A program made the position numbers and the translations under genes. This document shows, piece after piece, positions 33,789 through 42,801 of a stretch of DNA of 64,000 bases. Source of the DNA: an uncultured Bacteroidota bacterium (GTDB lineage Bacteria; Bacteroidota; Bacteroidia; Chitinophagales; Chitinophagaceae). The stretch covers positions 1 to 64,000 of the forward strand of contig CAILUU010000023.1 in NCBI GenBank assembly GCA_903837525.1. The letters run 5' to 3'. The stretch's first letter is position 1; the number at the start of each line of letters is the position of its first letter. The notes under the pieces were generated by a model. It did not search any database and was not told the origin of the DNA. It was given only the letters and a program-made list of their open reading frames with translations.

Positions 33789-34859
33789 TTAAAGATACTT
33801 TTTATCTTGTAAATATGTATTAATAAATTTTGGAAAACTTATTTGATGTAGTAGCTTTTTGGGCACCCACTTAAAGTTTTCAATCTTTACTTTTTTAGAT
33901 ACCTGTAAAATACAAAATTTACCTTTAATTAATTGATGACTAAGTATTTGCGAATATTCATTTGAAACACTATCTAATAAATAGGGTATATCACTTAAAA
34001 GGCTTTTAAACTGTTTTGTATTTTTAATTTGTTGGTACGATGATTTTTTTGGCATTTGTATCAGCATAAACTCATGCAAATTTTGCCAAATATCTTTGTC
34101 GGTTCTTTCTTTAATATAAACGCCTTCTTTATATTCAATTATAAAATAATAAAACCACCTTGTTTTTTTAGCAACCGATTTTTCTTTAATGGGCAGTTTA
34201 TCTACCAATGCTAACTCAAAGGCTTGGCATTTTTTTTGTAATGGGCAGCTACTACACAGGGGTTGCTTAGGTTTACAAATAGTAGCCCCAAAATCCATTA
34301 TGGCTTGGTTATAATTTGCTGCATTTTTACCATCTAATAATTGCTGTGCTAACGTAGCTAATAATTTTTTGCCTTTTGTGCTGTCTATGGGCAAATCAAT
34401 ATTAAAAAATCGAGTAAGCACTCTAGTTACATTACCATCTACCACAGCATAGGGTAAGTTGTAAGCAAACGATGCAATAGCAGCTGCGGTATAGGGCCCT
34501 ACTCCTTTTAGCTTTAAAATATCTTCGTGCCTAGTTGGAAATTTTGATTTATATGTAGTAACAATTTCCTTTGCAGTAGCTATTAAATTTCTACACCTAT
34601 TATAATAGCCCAAGCCTTCCCAAAGTTTAAATACTTTTTTTTCCTCTGCATTAGCTAAATCATTTATAGTAGGAAAATGTTGTACAAATGCGTTGTAATA
34701 CTCCAACCCTTGCTCTACCCTAGTTTGTTGCAATATTATTTCGCTTAGCCAAATTTTATAGGGGTCTTTTTCGCCTTTCCAAGGCATTTTTCTGGCATTT
34801 GTATTTAAATGCCAAAATAATAGGTTTTTTGTAAAGTATTTTTCGGTTAATTTGTCCAT
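33789..34859 (-). CDS. mutY: A/G-specific adenine DNA glycosylase MutY
   Basis: A 356-residue MutY, which removes A mispaired with 8-oxoG. It shows the HhH motif LKGVGPYTAAAIASFAYN (about residue 110), the catalytic Asp in VVDGNVTRVLTR, the iron-sulfur ligands C-x6-C-x2-C-x5-C in the CKPKQPLCSSCPLQKKC stretch (about 190-206), and a C-terminal NUDIX-like domain for 8-oxoG recognition. A -7 box TAATTTTG (34869-34876, minus) lies 9 nt before the ATG. It heads the mutY-ssb-gldE-gldD cluster, divergent from HU. Confidence 0.96.
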   Translation of the reverse strand: MDKLTEKYFTKNLLFWHLNTNARKMPWKGEKDPYKIWLSEIILQQTRVEQGLEYYNAFVQHFPTINDLANAEEKKVFKLWEGLGYYNRCRNLIATAKEIVTTYKSKFPTRHEDILKLKGVGPYTAAAIASFAYNLPYAVVDGNVTRVLTRFFNIDLPIDSTKGKKLLATLAQQLLDGKNAANYNQAIMDFGATICKPKQPLCSSCPLQKKCQAFELALVDKLPIKEKSVAKKTRWFYYFIIEYKEGVYIKERTDKDIWQNLHEFMLIQMPKKSSYQQIKNTKQFKSLLSDIPYLLDSVSNEYSQILSHQLIKGKFCILQVSKKVKIENFKWVPKKLLHQISFPKFINTYLQDKKYL

Positions 34860-34868
34860 TTTCTAAAA

Positions 34869-34876
34869 CAAAATTA
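34869..34876 (-). promoter_or_regulatory. Candidate -7 box TAATTTTG upstream of mutY
   Basis: It is an exact TAnnTTTG match, 9 nt before the start codon; no -33 element is obvious. Confidence 0.4.
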
Positions 34877-35058
34877 TTAGTTAACTTTTTTAATACAGTT
34901 GATTTTACTGATAGTTAATTGATATTCAATTATTTGAAAGTAAAAAACGAGCCTATTTTTATTTTGCAAAGATGCTGATAATCATAGGGTTATTTTGGTA
35001 TTTTCAAAAAAAGTTGTACTTTACTTTTATAAATTTTAACCTTTAATAAATAGCTATC

Positions 35059-35382
35059 ATGAGAAAAGCAGACTTAATTAATAGAATTTCTGAAAAAACA
35101 GGTATTCCAAAGATAGATGTACTAGTTAGTTTAGAAACAATGTTTAAGGAAATTAAACATTCTTTAACCAATGGCGAAAATATTTATATACGTGGGTTTG
35201 GTAGTTTTATTACCAAAAAAAGAGCCGCAAAAATTGGCAGAAATATTAAAAAGAATACTGCAGTTGAAATTCCTGCACATTTTATACCTGCATTTAAACC
35301 TGCAAAAGAGTTTATGTTAGATGTTAGAGCGTCTAAAAACATAAAAGAAAGCAGCAATAAACATGATGATACTGAGGATTAG
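35059..35382 (+). CDS. HU/IHF-family DNA-binding protein
   Basis: A 107-residue histone-like protein with the standard layout: N-terminal helices (KADLINRISEKTGIPKIDVLVSLETMFKEIKHSL), the GENIYIRGFGSFITKKRAAKIGRN arm base, and PAHFIPAFKPAKEF at the arm end. The P-A-x-x-P-x-F-K signature is intact. A charged C-terminal tail of about 15 residues goes beyond the usual ~90. It compacts DNA as a dimer. It heads the HU-TPR-RNase E/G group opposite mutY, a conserved order in this phylum. Confidence 0.94.
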   Translation: MRKADLINRISEKTGIPKIDVLVSLETMFKEIKHSLTNGENIYIRGFGSFITKKRAAKIGRNIKKNTAVEIPAHFIPAFKPAKEFMLDVRASKNIKESSNKHDDTED

Positions 35383-35414
35383 TAGTTGTACCTTTACACT
35401 CTTAAAATTTTAAG

Positions 35415-36260
35415 GTGAAAAAACAACTAATTTTTACAGGTATTGGTGCTTTATTGGTAATCAGTTTATTTTTGGGAGGTAACATAGTACCCAAAAAAAT
35501 AGAACAACCTACAGCTTCAAAAAAGGAGGCTAAACTATTCAACATCAATGGTTTTATTAAAGAGGCTAAACAAAAATTAACACCTGCACAGCTTACCTAT
35601 TTAGCAAACCTAGAAAATACTGTTACAAGAGGGGATGTAACTACCCAACAAATACAAGCAAATACAGCCTTAGCAAATTTTTGGAAAGACACTACAAAAG
35701 CCTTTGAACCTTATATATTTTATCTTTCCGAGTCAAGTAAATTGGATAATTCAGAAAAAAACCTCACCTTTGCAGGCCAATTAATTTTAGCAAACTTAAG
35801 AAGTGAGCAAGATGAAGCTAAATTAAATTGGGAAACCGAGCAAGCCATTGGCTTATTTGAACAAGCTTTAAAAATAAACCCTACCAGTGCCGATTTAAAA
35901 ATTGGATTAGGTAGTTGTTACATTTTTGGCAAAGGAAGATTTGGAGGTGCCGCAGAAACTATGCAAGGCGTTCAAAAAGTATTAGAAGTTGTACGAACAG
36001 ATAGTATGAATATGAAGGCGCAATTAGTTTTAGGTATTGGTGGTTACATAAGTGGGCAATACGATAAAGCTATTGACCGTTTAACAAAAGTGATAACTAC
36101 AGAACCTCAAAATTTAGAAGCTATTGCTTTTTTAGCCGATACTTATGCTGCAAAAGGCGATAAGCAGGAAGCTATAAAGTGGTACCAACTTAGTAAACGT
36201 ATGGCTAACGACCCACACTATACCGAGGAAGTTGACCAACGAATAAAAGAATTGAAATAA
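35415..36260 (+). CDS. Tetratricopeptide repeat protein
   Basis: A 281-residue protein with an N-terminal hydrophobic segment (LIFTGIGALLVISLFLGGNIV) acting as a membrane anchor or signal, then TPR motifs over about residues 145-275 (AIGLFEQALKINPTSADLKIGLGSCYIFG; YDKAIDRLTKVITTEPQNLEAIAFLADTYAAKGDKQEAIKWYQLSK). TPRs mediate protein contacts; the partner is unknown. The start is GTG at 35415, 32 nt after HU and likely cotranscribed. This TPR gene between HU and RNase E/G recurs in the phylum. Confidence 0.87.
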   Translation: MKKQLIFTGIGALLVISLFLGGNIVPKKIEQPTASKKEAKLFNINGFIKEAKQKLTPAQLTYLANLENTVTRGDVTTQQIQANTALANFWKDTTKAFEPYIFYLSESSKLDNSEKNLTFAGQLILANLRSEQDEAKLNWETEQAIGLFEQALKINPTSADLKIGLGSCYIFGKGRFGGAAETMQGVQKVLEVVRTDSMNMKAQLVLGIGGYISGQYDKAIDRLTKVITTEPQNLEAIAFLADTYAAKGDKQEAIKWYQLSKRMANDPHYTEEVDQRIKELK

Positions 36261-36300
36261 AACGAATTAATATTATTATTAAAAACAAAAAAGACTAGTT

Positions 36301-36390
36301 ATGCCTTGTGGTAAAAAGAGAAAACGTCATAAAATCGCAACTCATAAGCGTAAAAAACGTTTAAGAAAGAATCGTCATAAGAAGAAGTAA
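36301..36390 (+). CDS. 29-residue basic protein, AURKAIP1/COX24 (mS38/bS22-like) family
   Basis: It begins MPCGKKRKRHKIATHKRKKR and ends in NRHKKK; 18 of 29 residues are Lys or Arg and three are His. This matches the tiny Bacteroidota proteins of the AURKAIP1/COX24 domain, whose mitochondrial relative mS38 and mycobacterial relative bS22 sit in the small ribosomal subunit. A ribosomal role here is inferred from the family. It lies between the TPR gene and the RNase E/G gene, 40 nt after the former. It is short enough to be missed by automatic gene calling. Confidence 0.88.
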   Translation: MPCGKKRKRHKIATHKRKKRLRKNRHKKK

Positions 36391-36406
36391 TCCTTTTTTT
36401 TATTCG

Positions 36407-36475
36407 GTCCCGAAATACTTTGGGACACATGCAGTTGCATTCGAATACAATATATTGTATAGTGTATTTGAATGC
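36407..36475 (+). promoter_or_regulatory. Two hairpins in the leader of the RNase E/G gene
   Basis: Hairpin 1: GTCCCGAA (36407-36414) with TTTGGGAC (36419-36426), 4-nt loop. Hairpin 2: GCATTCGAATACA (36437-36449) with TGTATTTGAATGC (36463-36475), 12 of 13 paired, 13-nt AT loop. Neither is followed by a T run, so they are not ordinary terminators. They lie 50-118 nt before the RNase start. Confidence 0.6.
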
Positions 36476-36524
36476 CATTATGTTTTCCATCCATCAAGTT
36501 TAATGGTCTTACAAACTTTATAGG

Positions 36525-38075
36525 TTGACCAAAGAATTAATTATTAATGCTACACCACAAGGGGTTGAAATTGCCCTTTTGGAAGATAAAAAACTGGTAG
36601 AATTGCACAGTGAAAAAACTGATGCAAACTTCGGTGTTGGAGACCTATACTTGGGAAAAGTAAAAAAACTTATACCTGGCTTAAATGCTGCCTTTGTTGA
36701 TGTAGGTTTCGAAAAAGATGCTTTTTTACATTATACCGACCTTAGCCCCTACCTACGCTCTATTCTAAAATTTACAGGAGATGCTATTAATGAAAAAAGT
36801 GAAACCTCTTTTGATTTTACAAAATTTAAAGTAGAGCCAGAAATTTTAAAAACAGGTAAAATAACAGAAGTACTTAGTGGCAAGCCAAATGTTTTGGTAC
36901 AAATTTTAAAAGAACCCATAGCAGCAAAAGGCCCACGTTTAACTTGTGAGCTTAGCCTTCCTGGCAGATTTGTTGTGGTAACCCCATTTAATGATATTAT
37001 TGCCGTAAGCCGTAAAATACATAGTGGTGAAGAAAGAAAACGCCTACAAAAAATTATAGAAGCTATAAAGCCAAAAAATATTGGTGTAATAGTACGTACC
37101 GCTGCAGAAGGCAAACAAACAGCCGAACTACACGAAGATTTAATAGCACTTACTGGCACTTGGAATACCATACAACAAAATTTAAAAGGCGCAACACCTC
37201 CTACAAAAATTTTAAGTGAGCAAGGTAAAACCACTAGTATTTTAAGAGATTTATTAAACGAAGATTTTAATAAAGTAGTTATAAATGATAAAAACATTTA
37301 TGCCGATGCTAAAGCGTACATACAACGTATAGCAGCAGATAAGGCGGATATTGTAAGCTATTACAACAATGACTCTCCAATTTTTGATAGCTATGGCGTA
37401 ACAAAACAAGTAAAAGCAGCTTTTGGAAAAACTGTAAACTTGCCAAGTGGTGCTTATTTAATTGTAGAACATACCGAAGCTTTGCATGTAATTGATGTAA
37501 ATAGTGGGTATAAAAGTGTAAGTAATAACCAAGAGCAAAATGCGTTAGAAACAAATTTAGAGGCTGCGGCTGAAATAGCTTGCCAGCTTAGACTAAGAGA
37601 CCTGGGGGGCATTATTGTGGTAGATTTTATTGATATGAAATTGCCCGAAAATAAAAAGAAATTGGCCGATGCCATGGAAGAATACATGAAGCCCGATAGA
37701 GCAAAACATGCTGTATTAGGTATTAGCAAATTTGGTTTAATGCAAATTACTAGGCAGCGTATGAAGCCAGAAATGAACATTAATACCACCGAAGTTTGCC
37801 CAAGCTGCGATGGTACTGGAAAAATTAGTAGTTCCCTTATTTTAGAAGATGAAATAGAAAAGAATTTAAGCTACCTTATTATGCAAAAGCATAAAGGCTT
37901 AACTATATATGTACACCCAATTGTATTAGCCTATTTAACTAAAGGTTGGTTACTTAGTAAAGTAAGTAAATGGAGGCGTAAGTACAAGCAGCGTATTAAA
38001 GTAGCTGCCAATAATAACTATCACCTAACAGAGTTCAAGTTTTTTGATGATAGCGAAGAGGAGATAAAATTATAA
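36525..38075 (+). CDS. rng: Ribonuclease E/G family protein
   Basis: A 516-residue RNase G-like endoribonuclease. An S1 domain lies near residues 38-130 (DLYLGKVKKLIPGLNAAFVDVGFEKDAFLHYTDL). The catalytic aspartates are in HVIDVNSGYKS (about 325) and GGIIVVDFIDMK (about 365), and the Zn-link is CPSCDGTG (about 426). There is no long C-terminal scaffold, as in RNase G. It processes rRNA and starts mRNA decay. The start is TTG at 36525. It has a hairpin-rich leader and shares a terminator with tig. Confidence 0.94.
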   Translation: MTKELIINATPQGVEIALLEDKKLVELHSEKTDANFGVGDLYLGKVKKLIPGLNAAFVDVGFEKDAFLHYTDLSPYLRSILKFTGDAINEKSETSFDFTKFKVEPEILKTGKITEVLSGKPNVLVQILKEPIAAKGPRLTCELSLPGRFVVVTPFNDIIAVSRKIHSGEERKRLQKIIEAIKPKNIGVIVRTAAEGKQTAELHEDLIALTGTWNTIQQNLKGATPPTKILSEQGKTTSILRDLLNEDFNKVVINDKNIYADAKAYIQRIAADKADIVSYYNNDSPIFDSYGVTKQVKAAFGKTVNLPSGAYLIVEHTEALHVIDVNSGYKSVSNNQEQNALETNLEAAAEIACQLRLRDLGGIIVVDFIDMKLPENKKKLADAMEEYMKPDRAKHAVLGISKFGLMQITRQRMKPEMNINTTEVCPSCDGTGKISSSLILEDEIEKNLSYLIMQKHKGLTIYVHPIVLAYLTKGWLLSKVSKWRRKYKQRIKVAANNNYHLTEFKFFDDSEEEIKL

Positions 38076-38108
38076 AAAAAGGAGAATGTAAAACATTCTC
38101 CTTTTTTT
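38074..38108. terminator. Bidirectional terminator between rng and tig
   Basis: The stem GGAGAATGT (38081-38089)/ACATTCTCC (38093-38101) has a 3-nt loop, seven A before it and seven T after it, between two convergent genes. Confidence 0.95.
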
Positions 38109-38122
38109 ATAATACCTATTTT

Positions 38123-39484
38123 TTAATGCTGATGATTATGCATCATCCCTGTTAATTCTTCTGCAGTAACTTCTTTTTCTTTTGGTTTTACCTGAGTTTC
38201 CATCCAAGCAAACAATTTTTCGGTAATAAGGCGGCGGTAAGTTGCATCTACTTGCTTTTCATCTTTCATCATTCTATCAATATAGCTTTCTAACCAACTT
38301 GTATCATCGCCTAATTGCATGGTACCAAAATAACGCATTACTTCTACTTTCATATACTCCCTCAACTCTTCGTTGCTTACTTCTAACTTATTATCGGTAA
38401 TTATTTTATCGCTTATTAATGTCCATTTTAATTGACCACTAAACCCTGGGAATTCTGCTTCGGCTTCCTCAGCTGTTTTTGGTTTTTCGCCACCATTTTG
38501 CAACCAGCGTTTTAAAAACTCGGCCGGAAACTCCATTTTAGTTTCATCTAATAAAAAATGATATAATTGATCTTGCAATTGATTACGGCTTTGGCCATTC
38601 CAATAGTTTTGTATTTCTTGGGTTAAATTTTCTCTTAACTCGGCTTCGGTTTTTATTTCTTTTGCAGGGTAAATTTCTTTAAAAAACTCTTCGTTTAATT
38701 CTCTTTTTTCTACCAGCCCAATTTTTGCAATGCTTAAATTAAAATATTTATCGGCAGCAGTTTCTGCATCTAAACCTAAGTCGGCAACAAAAGCCGCTAA
38801 CTTATCTTTTTCAAATGCTTTACCTAATTGCACTACAACAGCATCACCCAATTTTTTACCCATAAATTTCTTTTGGGTAGCAGTTGTTAAGTATTTTACA
38901 ATTACCGAATTTTCTTTGCTTACTCCACCCTCTACTGCATCACCGTCTTTATTGCTTTCGGTAAATAAAATATTCAATACATTTTCTTCAGTATCGATAG
39001 TTTCTGGCTCCGTCATTTTGCCCCCTTTTATTTGCATACGGCCAATTTCTTCATCAACCATTGCATCGGTAGCTTTTACCTTGTTTAGGGCTAATTTTGC
39101 TTTACTAAAATCTGGTAAGGTGTAGGGCGGTTTTAAACCAATTTCAAAACCAAATTCGTAATCGGCTGGGTTATTCATATCCAAGCCTTTAACATCATTA
39201 TCTAGGGGTAAGGGTTGAGCAAAAATATCTGGCTTCTCGGTATTTAAATAATTGTATAATTCTTTTTCGATTGTTTTTAAAACCTCATCAGTAAAAATAG
39301 ATGCTCCATACATTTTTTTTACCATCCCTACTGGTACCATCCCTTTTCTAAACCCAGGTATATTTGCTGTTTTAGCGTATTCTTTTATTTTTTTATCAAA
39401 CGTAGGAAAGTAATCGTCTTTACTAATTTTAACGGTTAATTTATCGGTTAAAAGTCCTACATTTTCTCTTACAACTGTTGCCAT
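38123..39484 (-). CDS. tig: Trigger factor
   Basis: A 453-residue trigger factor. The ribosome-docking signature GFRKGMVP is near residue 42, in an N-terminal domain starting MATVVRENVGLLTDKLTV. The middle region corresponds to the PPIase domain but lacks a convincing FKBP active site, as is usual in this phylum. The C-terminal helical arms follow (EFPAEFLKRWLQ; EVSNEELREYMKVEVMRYFG). It is the first chaperone to meet nascent chains. It ends in HNHQH, a small His-rich tail. It is transcribed away from the tRNA-Leu upstream. Confidence 0.94.
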   Translation of the reverse strand: MATVVRENVGLLTDKLTVKISKDDYFPTFDKKIKEYAKTANIPGFRKGMVPVGMVKKMYGASIFTDEVLKTIEKELYNYLNTEKPDIFAQPLPLDNDVKGLDMNNPADYEFGFEIGLKPPYTLPDFSKAKLALNKVKATDAMVDEEIGRMQIKGGKMTEPETIDTEENVLNILFTESNKDGDAVEGGVSKENSVIVKYLTTATQKKFMGKKLGDAVVVQLGKAFEKDKLAAFVADLGLDAETAADKYFNLSIAKIGLVEKRELNEEFFKEIYPAKEIKTEAELRENLTQEIQNYWNGQSRNQLQDQLYHFLLDETKMEFPAEFLKRWLQNGGEKPKTAEEAEAEFPGFSGQLKWTLISDKIITDNKLEVSNEELREYMKVEVMRYFGTMQLGDDTSWLESYIDRMMKDEKQVDATYRRLITEKLFAWMETQVKPKEKEVTAEELTGMMHNHQH

Positions 39485-39576
39485 TTTGCTATTTATTAGT
39501 TAGTTAATACGTTAATTGGTTAACACATTTAATAGTTTTACTATTAAACGAATTAACCAATTAACAGTTATTTTAG

Positions 39577-39658
39577 TCCGGATGATAGGGGTCGAACCTA
39601 CATGGATCACTCCGCTAGATCCTAAGTCTAGTGCGTCTGCCAATTTCGCCACATCCGG
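39577..39658 (-). tRNA. tRNA-Leu (anticodon UAG)
   Basis: Read on the minus strand: acceptor CCGGATG pairs with CATCCGG, D arm GGCGAAATTGGCAGACGC, anticodon stem CTAGA/TCTAG with loop CTTAGGA (anticodon TAG), a long class II variable arm, and T arm with GGTTCGACC. The discriminator is A. No CCA is encoded. It reads CTN leucine codons, mainly CTA. It stands alone between tig and kup. Confidence 0.95.
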
Positions 39659-39864
39659 AATTTTGGACGGCAAAGGTAAGCATTTTGTTGAAAATATGGA
39701 AGGCTTTTAGGATTATTTAAAACGACATTTTTAAACTCTACATTACCCCATAAATTTTGATTAATAGAGTTGCGACATACTTTATATAACAGTTGTGAAG
39801 GCTAATTAGGTTAAAAAAGAAGTATACCGCATCAAAAAAAAGTACACCATATTTTAATTAGATA

Positions 39865-39872
39865 TACATTTG
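39865..39872 (+). promoter_or_regulatory. Candidate -7 box TACATTTG upstream of kup
   Basis: It is an exact TAnnTTTG match 67 nt before the GTG start; no clear -33 TTG. It lies in the gap 39659-39938, in which I see no gene. Confidence 0.35.
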
Positions 39873-39938
39873 TACCCATAAATCATAACGTGTACAACCT
39901 TATGCTTTAAAACTCCATCTTTTAGTAAATTTTATTTT

Positions 39939-41930
39939 GTGAGTAAACATGTAAATAAAGTAACCGGTGCAGGTTTACTTATAGCCTTAGGAATTATTTA
40001 TGGCGATATTGGTACTTCTCCATTATACGTATTTAACTCTATTATTAATGGTAGATTAGTTGACGAAAGCTTAATATTAGGTAGTCTTTCTTGTATTATT
40101 TGGACACTTACTCTAATTACTACCGTAAAATATGTAATGCTTATTTTAAGAGCAGATAATAATGGGGAAGGAGGAACTTTTTCTTTATTTGCATTGGTAC
40201 GGCGAAGAAAAAAATGGTTAGTAATTCCAGCTATGATTGGCGGAGCTGCACTTTTAGCCGATGGTATCATAACTCCTCCAATTTCTATTACAGCAGCAAT
40301 TGAAGGTTTAAAAAATATCCCAAGCTTGCATGATATTTCTGTAAATACAATTATGTATATCGTTATAGGTATTTTAATTGTGTTCTTTTTAATGCAACAA
40401 TTTGGCACAGGGTCAATTGGTAAATTATTTGGTCCTGTTATGTTTATTTGGTTTACGATGATTGCTATATTAGGAATATCCCATTTAGCAGATGACTTAA
40501 GTATTATCCGAGCCTTTAACCCTTATTATGCTGTAAAATTTTTAGCATCGCACCCTGGCGCATTCGGATTATTAGGGGCTGTGTTTTTATGTACTACGGG
40601 TGCTGAGGCATTGTATAGCGATTTAGGACATTGTGGTAAAAGTAATATTCGTATTACTTGGGTGTATGTAAAAATATGTTTGGTATTAAACTATTTAGGT
40701 CAAGGCGCATATATTTTACATAAATACAAAGGAGTAGAAATTACAAAAGCTTTCAAAGAATCTACCAATCTTAATACGTTTTACGATATTATGCCGCCAT
40801 GGTTTGTACTGATTGGGGTAATTATAGCTGCTAGTGCTGCTATTATTGCAAGCCAAGCCATGATAGCTGGTTCATTTACATTAATTGGCGAGGCCCTCCG
40901 TTTAAATATTTGGCCAAAAATGAAAGTTAATTTTCCTAGCGAAGCTAAGGGTCAATTATTTATACCAGGTCTTAACACCTTAATGTTTGTGGGCTGTTTA
41001 GCCGTTGTATTATATTTTAAAGAAAGTAGTAAAATGGAGGCAGCATACGGCTTAGCCATCATTATTACTATGATAGCAACAACCATTTTATTTGCTAATT
41101 ATTTAGTATTACATAGAGTAAAATCAATTTTTATTTATACTTTTTTAATCGTTTACTTAACTATTGAAATTGCCTTTATAATTGCGCTATCACATAAATT
41201 TTTAGACGGGGGTTACATTACATTGCTTTTAGCATTTATGATGTTTTTGGTAATGTATGTGTGGTATAGAAGCAGAAAAATAAAAAATAGGTATGTAGAG
41301 TTTGTAAAACTAGAAGACTATATTTCTAAATTAGAAGAGTTGAGTAACGATACTACAGTACCAAAATATGCAACACATTTAGTGTATATGACAAGTGCAA
41401 ATAATCCTAAAGAAATTGAACATAAAATTATTTATTCAATTTTAAATGGTAAACCCAAAAGAGCTGATATTTACTGGTTTGTACATGTTGATACTATGGA
41501 CGATCCTTACACCTGTGAGTATGAAGTAACGCATATAATACCTAATGACATTATTAGAGTTGAATTTAAGTTAGGTTTTAGAGTGGCCCCTCGTATGAAT
41601 TTAATGTTTAAAAAAGTTGTAGAAGATTTGGTTACTAATAGAGAGGTAAATGTTACTAGCCGTTACGAAAGCCAGCAAAAAAATAATGTAGTAGGCGATT
41701 TTAAATTTATTGTACTGGAAAAGTTTCTTAGCCAAGATAATGAATTACCGCTCATAGAAAGGATAGTTATGCGATTACATTTTTGGTTAAAACAACTATC
41801 CCTTAGTGAAGAACGTGGCTTTGGATTAGAGCAAAGTAATGTAGTGGTAGAAAAGTTTCCATTAATTGTAGCATTAACTACCAAGCTAAAATTAAAAAGA
41901 GTTTTTTCGAGCGAAGAAGAAGCGGTTTAG
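39939..41930 (+). CDS. kup: KUP-family potassium uptake protein
   Basis: A 663-residue KUP/HAK transporter. The N-terminal GIIYGDIGTSPLYVF is the diagnostic first-helix motif. About twelve TM helices (residues 10-445) are followed by a cytoplasmic C-terminal domain of ~215 residues. GALFCTTGAEALYSDLGHCGK-like residues (FLCTTGAEALYSDLGHCG) are present near 230. It imports K+ with protons. The start is GTG at 39939. An alpha/beta hydrolase follows 24 nt later. Confidence 0.95.
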   Translation: MSKHVNKVTGAGLLIALGIIYGDIGTSPLYVFNSIINGRLVDESLILGSLSCIIWTLTLITTVKYVMLILRADNNGEGGTFSLFALVRRRKKWLVIPAMIGGAALLADGIITPPISITAAIEGLKNIPSLHDISVNTIMYIVIGILIVFFLMQQFGTGSIGKLFGPVMFIWFTMIAILGISHLADDLSIIRAFNPYYAVKFLASHPGAFGLLGAVFLCTTGAEALYSDLGHCGKSNIRITWVYVKICLVLNYLGQGAYILHKYKGVEITKAFKESTNLNTFYDIMPPWFVLIGVIIAASAAIIASQAMIAGSFTLIGEALRLNIWPKMKVNFPSEAKGQLFIPGLNTLMFVGCLAVVLYFKESSKMEAAYGLAIIITMIATTILFANYLVLHRVKSIFIYTFLIVYLTIEIAFIIALSHKFLDGGYITLLLAFMMFLVMYVWYRSRKIKNRYVEFVKLEDYISKLEELSNDTTVPKYATHLVYMTSANNPKEIEHKIIYSILNGKPKRADIYWFVHVDTMDDPYTCEYEVTHIIPNDIIRVEFKLGFRVAPRMNLMFKKVVEDLVTNREVNVTSRYESQQKNNVVGDFKFIVLEKFLSQDNELPLIERIVMRLHFWLKQLSLSEERGFGLEQSNVVVEKFPLIVALTTKLKLKRVFSSEEEAV

Positions 41931-41954
41931 AATTTGTAACGTAAAATTAATAGA

Positions 41955-42743
41955 TTGCTACATGTATTTCTTTATATTATTATTGGTATAATAGCACTAT
42001 CTATTACTGCCTATTTTGTACAAGAAAAATTTATTTTTAAGCCCGAAAAGTTAAAGCAAGATTTTATATATAAATACGATGCCCCTTTTGAAGAATTATT
42101 TTTTGATGTAGAACCTGGTGTACGAATAAATGGCTTACATTTTAAAGTTGATAAACCACTAGGATTAGTTTTGTATTTCCATGGCAACAGTCGTAGCATA
42201 AAAGGTTGGGCTAAATATGCAAAAGATTTTTATAGGTATGAATACGATGTTGTATTGATTGATTACAGAGGATTTGGAAAAAGTACAGGTAAACGCAACG
42301 AAAAAGATATGCTTAGGGATACTCAATTTGTGTACGACACACTTACAAAAGTGTACCACCAAAACCATATGATAATATATGGCAGAAGCCTTGGTAGCGG
42401 CTTTGCGACAAAATTAGCTGCAGATAATACACCAAGGTATTTAATTCTAGACGCCCCGTATTTTAGTTTTAAAAAAACAATAGAACGGTTTTTGCCGATA
42501 CTGCCCGTTAAATATGTATTGCGTTATCACTTACGTACAGATAAATGGATACCTAAAGTAAACTGCCATACCTATATTTTACATGGTAATAAAGATTGGT
42601 TAATACCTATAAGCCAAAGCAAAAAATTGCAAGCACTAAATCCAAGGAAAATTACGTTAATAACTATTCATGGCGGTAGCCATAATAATCTTCCAAATTT
42701 TCCGGAGTACCATAATTTTATTAGAGATATTTTAAAATACTAA
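41955..42743 (+). CDS. Membrane-anchored alpha/beta hydrolase (copy 1)
   Basis: A 262-residue protein with an N-terminal TM helix (LYIIIGIIALSITAYFV) and an alpha/beta-hydrolase domain of the BEM46/FrsA-like type. Nucleophile Ser is in YGRSLGSGFA (about residue 140), Asp in HGNKDWLIP (about 216) and His in HGGSHNNL (about 242); the oxyanion-side motif is YFHGNSRS. It is probably a serine esterase or lipase-like hydrolase facing the cytoplasm or periplasm. The start is TTG at 41955. A similar gene follows 58 nt downstream, evidently a tandem duplicate. Confidence 0.86.
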   Translation: MLHVFLYIIIGIIALSITAYFVQEKFIFKPEKLKQDFIYKYDAPFEELFFDVEPGVRINGLHFKVDKPLGLVLYFHGNSRSIKGWAKYAKDFYRYEYDVVLIDYRGFGKSTGKRNEKDMLRDTQFVYDTLTKVYHQNHMIIYGRSLGSGFATKLAADNTPRYLILDAPYFSFKKTIERFLPILPVKYVLRYHLRTDKWIPKVNCHTYILHGNKDWLIPISQSKKLQALNPRKITLITIHGGSHNNLPNFPEYHNFIRDILKY

Positions 42744-42744
42744 C

Positions 42745-42767
42745 CCCCTAACCCTCTAAAGGGGGAA
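42745..42767. repeat. CCCCC/GGGGG short palindrome between the two hydrolase genes
   Basis: CCCCCTAACC and a downstream AAAGGGGG can pair; it belongs to the C-run/G-run palindrome family also seen around the atp genes. Confidence 0.5.
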
Positions 42768-42801
42768 CTATTATGTAAGTATATTTGATTACAATTATTT
42801 T

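Noticed and set aside
36299-36490. 63-codon minus-strand frame
   Set aside because: It is antisense to the 29-residue basic protein and passes through the leader hairpins; no family is recognisable.
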